From Alphaproteobacteria bacterium (GTDB lineage: Bacteria > Pseudomonadota > Alphaproteobacteria > Paracaedibacterales > CAIULA01), in the NCBI GenBank assembly GCA_019751935.1, contig JAIEMR010000055.1, forward strand, positions 1-19,307: a stretch of DNA of 19,307 nucleotides, given 5' to 3'. The notes under the pieces were generated by a model. It was not told where the DNA came from. It worked only from the letters and a program-made list of their open reading frames with translations, and searched no databases. A program made the position numbers and the translations under genes. Below are positions 14,901 through 19,307 of this stretch, piece by piece; positions within the stretch are counted from its first letter, which is position 1, and every line of letters starts with the position of its first letter.

Positions 14901-15618
14901 CTCAAAGCCACCCACAGAAGAACAACGAATTGCTAAATTTCTGGCCCGTGCAGGTGTGTGTTCACGCCGTGACGCTGAACGCTTGATCGAAGAGAGACGC
15001 GTTAAGGTTGATGGCCATGTTCTGACAACTCCTGCAACCCTTGTTACAGAAAAATCCCGCGTTGAAGTTGACAATACTCTTATACAAGAACCAGAAACCA
15101 CCAAGATCTGGTGTTATTACAAACCAGAAGGTTATGTCACAACTCACAAAGACCCAGAGGGAAGACCTACTGTCTTTGAAGATGTTGAACGTTATTCACT
15201 CGGCAGAGTTATTTCTGTAGGACGCTTAGACCTTAATTCCGAAGGCCTTCTTCTTTTAACAAATGATGGTGCATTTTCCCGCTTTGCAGAACTTCCCAGT
15301 ACCAAATGGCCCCGCTGTTACAAAGTAAGGGTTTTTGGAGAGATAAATTCTAAAGAACTAATGGCCCTTGAAAAAGGAGTCACTATTGATGGAATCCATT
15401 ATGGTTCTATTGAAATAGATGTTCCCAATCAAAAACCGTCTTTGAATACGTGGTTGCATGTAACCTTATATGAAGGTAAAAACCGGGAAATCCGAAAAGT
15501 CATGACTTACCTGGGCCTTAGGGTCAACCGTCTGATCCGCCTTTCTTATGGTCCATACGAATTAGAAGATTTAAAGCCACATGAAATCCGAAAAGTCAAA
15601 AATGTGGCTTATAAATAA
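14893..15618 (+). CDS. rRNA pseudouridine synthase, RsuA/RluB/E/F family
   Basis: 241-aa enzyme that isomerises specific rRNA uridines. An N-terminal S4 RNA-binding domain (residues ~11-60, 'RIAKFLARAGVCSRRDAERL') is followed by the synthase domain, with catalytic Asp113 in 'VGRLDLNSEGLLLLTNDG' and the family block 'LYEGKNREIRKVMTYLGL'. The architecture fits RluB (23S rRNA) or RsuA (16S rRNA); the sequence alone does not decide. It starts with GTG at 14893, overlapping the preceding hydrolase by 8 bp, which implies translational coupling. It is the last gene of the lptM-lysA operon and meets a convergent gene 6 bp later with no evident terminator between. Confidence 0.93.
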   Translation: MNNSKPPTEEQRIAKFLARAGVCSRRDAERLIEERRVKVDGHVLTTPATLVTEKSRVEVDNTLIQEPETTKIWCYYKPEGYVTTHKDPEGRPTVFEDVERYSLGRVISVGRLDLNSEGLLLLTNDGAFSRFAELPSTKWPRCYKVRVFGEINSKELMALEKGVTIDGIHYGSIEIDVPNQKPSLNTWLHVTLYEGKNREIRKVMTYLGLRVNRLIRLSYGPYELEDLKPHEIRKVKNVAYK

Positions 15619-15623
15619 CAACC

Positions 15624-16259
15624 TTAGACCGGCTTCTTATGATTGCTGTTGATGCTCTCGCCCCCAGTAATCAATCCATCAACCTTAGCCGTGTCACGCA
15701 GTACAACCTGCCCACCTTCTTGCTCAAACCTGATAGAACCTTTCACATGAGCAGTACCTTCTAAAGTGATAACCTGCTTTTTGCTTTTATCATTTGCTTT
15801 GCGCACGGTGATGTTATTAAGTGTTGAATCCTTTATAGAGATTTCATTAGCTGAAATCGAAAGATCTTCAAGACTTGATTTTTTATCTAATGACAAAGGC
15901 CCATTAATCATAGTTTGCCCTGTTACAGTTGTTCCTTGAAGAGAAACTGGGCCATTGACTTCTAAGTTATTTAATTTTGAATCTCTGGCATCAAGAGGAC
16001 CTTGGATATTCATTTGCCCTTCAACCTTAACATCAACTAAGGATGTTGGCCCCATAACCTCCAGAGTTGCCAAAGTCACATTATTATACGAAGCTGGGCC
16101 AAAGACGGTGGTTCCTTTATCGGTGGCAAGACCTGGTATGTATTGACGAATGAAATTCGGAATATATTTAGCCCAAAATGGTTCATCAGCATACGCGCTT
16201 GTCAAAGAAACACATGTGATCAGTAATGCAAAACTACTTTTTTTTATTAATCCAGCCAA
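15624..16259 (-). CDS. Exported beta-helix-like repeat protein, unknown function
   Basis: About 211 aa. A signal peptide is clear: Lys-Lys, a hydrophobic 'FALLITCVSLTS' core and an 'AYA-DEP' cleavage site. The mature protein starts with a Trp/Tyr-rich segment ('FWAKYIPNFIRQYIPGLA'). It then has five to six imperfect repeats of 16-17 residues, each opening with hydrophobic-x-Gly-Pro: 'VFGPASYNNVT', 'VMGPTSLVDVK', 'IQGPLDARDSK', 'VNGPVSLQGTT', 'INGPLSLDKKS'. This spacing suggests short beta-solenoid rungs like those in bactofilin-type or polymer-forming proteins, but with a signal peptide the product acts outside the cytoplasm. Start: TTG 16259 has GAGGGG six bases upstream; a TTG at 16280 is possible but lacks a site. 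I do not recognise a named family. Surface or periplasmic scaffold is inference. Confidence 0.8.
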   Translation of the reverse strand: MAGLIKKSSFALLITCVSLTSAYADEPFWAKYIPNFIRQYIPGLATDKGTTVFGPASYNNVTLATLEVMGPTSLVDVKVEGQMNIQGPLDARDSKLNNLEVNGPVSLQGTTVTGQTMINGPLSLDKKSSLEDLSISANEISIKDSTLNNITVRKANDKSKKQVITLEGTAHVKGSIRFEQEGGQVVLRDTAKVDGLITGGESINSNHKKPV

Positions 16260-16287
16260 AGCTATCCCCTCTAAATACAAAAAAAAC

Positions 16288-16315
16288 TCTATATCTAAAG
16301 TGTATACTCAAACAA
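16288..16315 (-). promoter_or_regulatory. Putative promoter of the exported repeat protein
   Basis: On the minus strand TTGTTT (16315-16310), a 16-nt spacer and TATAGA (16293-16288) lie about 30 nt before the TTG start. The 16260-16404 gap otherwise shows nothing I can name. Confidence 0.35.
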
Positions 16316-16404
16316 AGGCTTAGGACAATACCCCTTATGTCTAGCTTCTTTTGATTAAGGCTCTATCTGGTTTCCAAGGTTACAAAAGCAATTTTCCTAT
16401 ATAT

Positions 16405-17481
16405 CTAATTTGTACCAACCGCATCTGGTGATAGTTGGTGCAGCGTATCTTTTAGATTCTTTAGTAATATTAAAAAGTAAGAAAAATTAGACGGTAGAGC
16501 AGAGCACATGGCCACATTGGTGAGCCCTCCCCATGTATTTATTTTCTCCTTAAGAAGCCTTCTTGTCTTTAGATCAAGAACAAGCAACAAATCTTCTCTT
16601 CTATCCGTAATATAAGCAAACGTCCCTTCGTGGTTAATCTCTATTCCTACAGGCTCAGCATCAATTTTAATTGGATCTTCTTTTTGCTTAAAAGTCTCTA
16701 AATCAACAACAGAAATACAAGAATGCGGAGCATGCGCCACATAAGCAGTACGGCCGTCAGGATGTATTCTAAATCCACAAGGGCTGGAAAAAGGCAATTC
16801 AATCGTTCCAATTACATTATTCGTTTCCACAGAAATTACTGAAATGGTATTTTCTCCATTATTGGTAACGTAGGCATATTTCCCATTAGGATGAATAATG
16901 ACTAACAAAGGCCTTTTACCAACTGTAATATGCTTTTTAATGATTTTATTTTCACTTATATCAATAACAGTAACTGAATCATCACCATGATTGGCAACGA
17001 ATCCTTTTTTTCCATCAGGCGTGATTGCAATTGTCCATGGTAATTTTCCGGTTTGGATCGTTTCTGGTAGCAGTTTATAGGACTCTAAATCGACGATAGA
17101 TATGCAATCATGACTGACATTGGTAATATACGCCCTCTTTCCTTTAGGTGTTAAAGCCACACCCCAAGGGCTAGGGCCGCAAGGAAGAGGCGACATAACT
17201 CTTCTGTTTTCCAAAAGATCGATAATTGATATTGTTTTGCTTTGTGTCCCAATAATATAAGCCCTTGCACTTGCTTCATCTATTGTAATTTCCCTAGGAA
17301 AATCTGCTACTAGATTATAACTTTTAATAATTTCATGAGAATTAGCATCTATCGTTTCCAACGTCTTTGCGCTTGGATTTACTGCATAGATATAAGGCTC
17401 AGCCTGTACAAATGTAATGTTAGAAACAAAAAAATAAAAAATACTATAATAGATCCGTTTATTCTTTAGGAAAAATTGCAT
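16405..17481 (-). CDS. Secreted YVTN/YncE-type seven-bladed beta-propeller
   Basis: 358 aa with an N-terminal signal peptide (Lys/Arg, hydrophobic 'IFYFFVSNITF', cleavage near 'VQA-EPY'). The rest is seven approximately 43-residue propeller blades. Each has an 'AY(I/V)TN'-like strand followed by 'SI(V/I)D(L/V)': 'IYAVNPSAKTLETIDA', 'AYIIGTQSKTISIIDL', 'AYITNVSHDCISIVDL', 'GFVANHGDDSVTVIDI', 'AYVTNNGENTISVISV', 'AYVAHAPHSCISVVDL', 'AYITDRREDLLLVLDL'. This is the YVTN repeat family, found in periplasmic or surface binding proteins. Inter-blade segments carry 'PDGK/HPNGK' turns. A C-terminal tail of about 37 residues after the last blade is not propeller-like. There is no catalytic signature; ligand or host-protein binding is inference. 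It lies upstream of, and on the same strand as, the repeat protein, 145 bp apart. Confidence 0.88.
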   Translation of the reverse strand: MQFFLKNKRIYYSIFYFFVSNITFVQAEPYIYAVNPSAKTLETIDANSHEIIKSYNLVADFPREITIDEASARAYIIGTQSKTISIIDLLENRRVMSPLPCGPSPWGVALTPKGKRAYITNVSHDCISIVDLESYKLLPETIQTGKLPWTIAITPDGKKGFVANHGDDSVTVIDISENKIIKKHITVGKRPLLVIIHPNGKYAYVTNNGENTISVISVETNNVIGTIELPFSSPCGFRIHPDGRTAYVAHAPHSCISVVDLETFKQKEDPIKIDAEPVGIEINHEGTFAYITDRREDLLLVLDLKTRRLLKEKINTWGGLTNVAMCSALPSNFSYFLILLKNLKDTLHQLSPDAVGTN

Positions 17482-17679
17482 TTATTAAAGCCCCCCTTAC
17501 AGTGAAATACGCGTTAAAAAAAGGAGACTCTATGCTTTTCAGGTTAAAGATCTAATGTTCTTATTAACCCGAAAAATAGATAACATATTTGAAAAAATTT
17601 AGCAATCCTTACGGTACCCAGATGTGATGACGGTGGCCATTATCATTTGATAAGAGCTTCGTTATAACTATCCCTTAGC

Positions 17680-18790
17680 TTATTCTTCCTCGCCGCCGAT
17701 TCTTTGTGCTAAAGCTGCCTCTAAATAGCAATCAATATCTCCATCCAAAACAGCAGCGGCATTACCGCGTTCTACCCCGGTACGGTTATCCTTGACCATT
17801 TGATAAGGTTGCAACACGTAAGATCGAATTTGATGTCCCCATCCAATATCTGTCTTTGATGCAGCTTGGCTACTCAATTTCTCTTCACGTTTTCTAAGCT
17901 CTAACTCATAAAGTCTTGCTTTCAACATAGACATGGCTTGGGCACGGTTCCTGTGCTGAGAACGATCACTTTGACATTGAACAACGATATTGGTTGGAAT
18001 GTGGGTAATACGAATAGCGCTTTCGGTTTTATTGACATGCTGGCCGCCAGCACCAGATGCCCGGTATGTGTCAATGCGCAAATCTTTTTCTTCTACTTCT
18101 ACCTGAATAGAATCATCAATAACAGGATAGACCCAAACAGAGGCAAAGCTGGTGTGACGCCTAGCATTCGAATCAAAAGGAGAAATTCGAACCAATCTGT
18201 GAACACCGCTTTCGGTTTTTAGCCATCCATAAGCTTGATGTCCAATTACCTTAAAAGTGATCGATTTTATACCCGCTTCTTCGCCAGCATTTTCATCTAG
18301 GATTTCCAGCTTATAATTATGAGCTTCTGCCCACCTGCTGTACATTCTTCCTAGCATTTCTGCCCAATCTTGAGCCTCGGTTCCACCTGCACCTGCATTG
18401 ATTTCTATAAAAGCGTCGTTTGAATCTGCCTCGCCAGAAAGAAGAGTCTCAAGTTGTAAACGAGCTGCATAAGTTGTTAACTGCTCAAGGCTTTTTTCAG
18501 CCTCAGCCAACACTGTAGCATCCTCTTCCATTTCAGCCAGTTCAATTAATTCAACACTATCTTGGACTGACTGTTCTAAACTTTGAATACGGTTAACAGA
18601 GGATTGTAAAGATTCTCTCTCTTTTAGGATTTTTTGAGCAGCCGCCTGATCGTTCCAAAGGTCAGGTGATTCTGCTTGATCATTTAAATGATCAAGTCTT
18701 GTTAAAGCTTTATCCCAGTCAAAGATGCCTCCGAAGAAGGACCAAAGATTGATTAATTAATTTAACTTGAGATTCAATTTCCGCGCGCAT
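17680..18790 (-). CDS. prfB: Peptide chain release factor 2, with programmed +1 frameshift
   Basis: Full RF2 needs two frames. The first runs from ATG 18790 for 23 codons ('MRAEIESQVKLINQSLVLL', then 'RRHL') to an in-frame TGA at 18721-18719. After a +1 shift on CTT-TGA-C the second frame continues from GAC 18720 ('DWDKALTRLDHLN') to 17680, giving about 369 residues. The stop-codon-recognising SPF tripeptide is at residues 203-205 and the catalytic GGQ at 248-250 ('RASGAGGQHVNKTES'), almost the same positions as in E. coli RF2. The protein reads UAA and UGA and releases the peptide. Low RF2 makes the internal UGA pause and favours the shift, so synthesis is autoregulated. A gene call starting near 18531 would lose about 86 N-terminal residues. 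Confidence 0.96.
18718..18733 (-). promoter_or_regulatory. prfB programmed +1 frameshift site
   Basis: Read on the minus strand: CGGAGG (18733-18728), then CAT, then CTT-TGA-C (18724-18718). The internal Shine-Dalgarno-like element three bases before the slippery CTT matches the E. coli arrangement (AGGGGG TAT CTT TGA C), and the code before and after it gives a continuous RF2 only in +1. Confidence 0.96.
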
Positions 18791-18826
18791 TATTCTGACC
18801 TGTTCTTCTTTGTTTTAAGATAACTA

Positions 18827-18914
18827 CTGGATTGCCACATCGCTATGCTCCTCGCAATGACGAAATAGGTGGTGTCATCGCCACCGCGAGCTTGCGTGGC
18901 GGGTGGAGATCCAG
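18827..18914. repeat. Interspersed palindromic repeat element (88 bp)
   Basis: Flanked by CTGGAT (18827) and ATCCAG (18914), with CCAC/GTGG just inside the ends. The left half 'GGATTGCCACATCGCTATGC', then 'TCCTCGCAATGACG', is the widespread GTCATTGCGAGGAGC-type bacterial repeat. The right half 'CCACCGCGAGCTTGCGTGG' forms a second GC-rich hairpin. It is markedly more GC-rich than its surroundings. It lies in the 191-bp gap between prfB and the MidA-type gene, which has no other visible feature. Confidence 0.75.
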
Positions 18915-18981
18915 AAAATCAATATCTTTATTTCTCTTTCAATGTATCTTATTTTCTTAACTTAAATGAATAACTCAGATT

Positions 18982-19307
18982 CTAACGGCTTTCAACCGCT
19001 AAAACCTTAAACAATTGTCCCATCTCTCCTGGAGCAATTAACCTTGCCGCAGCAGTTTTGATTTTTGCTGTCATTTCTGCATCGGCCCCCTTGCATAACT
19101 TTTCCACCCAGAGTTCCAGACCTAGAGACTGTAAAAACTCACCCTGAGTTGCCAGTGAAATCTTTAAATTCTCCTTATCCAAATAATTCTTCAAAGCAGA
19201 AAAACTAACATGATGGGTTAAATCCTGTTCGCCTGGATTTTTTAAAACTGGAGCATACTTGTGGTGATGAAGCGCTTGTAAAGTATCACCGATTCTCTCT
19301 CCCTCAA
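18982..19307 (-). CDS. MidA/NDUFAF7-type SAM-dependent methyltransferase, 3' end (runs off right edge)
   Basis: I translated the minus strand to the window edge: 108 codons, no start reached. The C-terminal signature of the COG1565 / NDUFAF7 (MidA) family is clear: 'GDTLQALHHHKYAPVLKNPG', 'QDLTHHVSFSALKNYL', 'ATQGEFLQSLGLELWVEKL' and the end 'RLIAPGEMGQLFKVLAVESR'. The mitochondrial relative methylates an arginine of complex I subunit NDUFS2; the bacterial role is less certain. The catalytic SAM-binding domain lies beyond the window. A TTG at 19194 would give a 70-residue product, but the family sequence continues upstream in frame, so it is internal. The next gene on this strand, prfB, is separated by the palindromic repeat. 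Confidence 0.9.
   Translation of the reverse strand, partial: EGERIGDTLQALHHHKYAPVLKNPGEQDLTHHVSFSALKNYLDKENLKISLATQGEFLQSLGLELWVEKLCKGADAEMTAKIKTAAARLIAPGEMGQLFKVLAVESR

Noticed and set aside
17523..17555. Strong AAGGAG site before an ATG (about 17532) on the plus strand, suggesting a leader peptide
   Set aside because: The frame is only seven codons, has no cognate downstream plus-strand gene and shows no repeated amino acid.
17630..17660. Imperfect hairpin GATGACGG/CCATTATC as the prfB terminator
   Set aside because: It contains a mismatch and a wobble and has no T-run in either direction. The 17482-17679 gap otherwise shows nothing I can support.
1..19307. CRISPR array, integrase, transposase or attachment site linked to tRNA-Val
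   Set aside because: No direct-repeat array is visible, no recombinase frame is present, and the 3' end of the tRNA (12750-12769) is not followed by a duplicated fragment in the window.

Overview
The window looks like chromosome from an AT-rich Gram-negative alphaproteobacterium, plausibly a Holosporales/Rickettsiales-type host-associated lineage. The order is inferred from overall flavour and is not proven. Pointers are a gatCAB amidotransferase operon, a DUF3576 lipoprotein, a MidA/NDUFAF7-type methyltransferase, the lptM-lysA pair, a trimeric-type porin, a RhuM-Fic gene and an interspersed palindromic repeat. GTG and TTG starts are frequent. Almost everything is single-copy housekeeping; the accessory material is concentrated in the first 4.4 kb.

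Layout. 1-586 (-): 5' part of a RhuM-Fic/Doc fusion gene running off the left edge. 800-1975 (+): Bcr/CflA-type MFS exporter behind a promoter and a terminator-like leader hairpin. 2007-4420: remnant of a GDP-heptose/nucleotide-sugar locus, made of a 5'-truncated heptose-7-phosphate kinase (-), a 5'-truncated NAD-dependent epimerase (+) and an intact sugar-1-phosphate nucleotidyltransferase (+). The two truncated genes are joined head to head at about 2942/2943, a rearrangement scar. 4543-5010 (-): ssb, divergent from 5103-6216 (+) erpA-xthA. 6224-9472 (+): gatC-gatA-gatB, which forms Gln-tRNA(Gln) and/or Asn-tRNA(Asn) by transamidation, ended by a terminator whose stem contains the gatB stop codon.

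9590-10900 (+): outer-membrane porin with its own terminator. 11014-12194 (+): DUF3576 lipoprotein and lipB. 12366-12641 (+): HU. 12695-12769 (+): tRNA-Val(TAC). 12785-15618 (+): tightly overlapping lptM-lysA-C26 peptidase-rRNA pseudouridine synthase operon. On the minus strand, 15624-17481 holds two exported proteins, one with beta-helix-like 16-17-residue repeats and one seven-bladed YVTN propeller. 17680-18790 is prfB with the classical +1 programmed frameshift. 18827-18914 is a palindromic repeat. 18982-19307 is the 3' end of a MidA/NDUFAF7 methyltransferase.

I do not see a clearly new multi-gene system. The best leads are the head-to-head truncation scar in the heptose locus, the RhuM-Fic gene with its palindromic promoter region, and the small exported beta-helix protein next to a secreted propeller.
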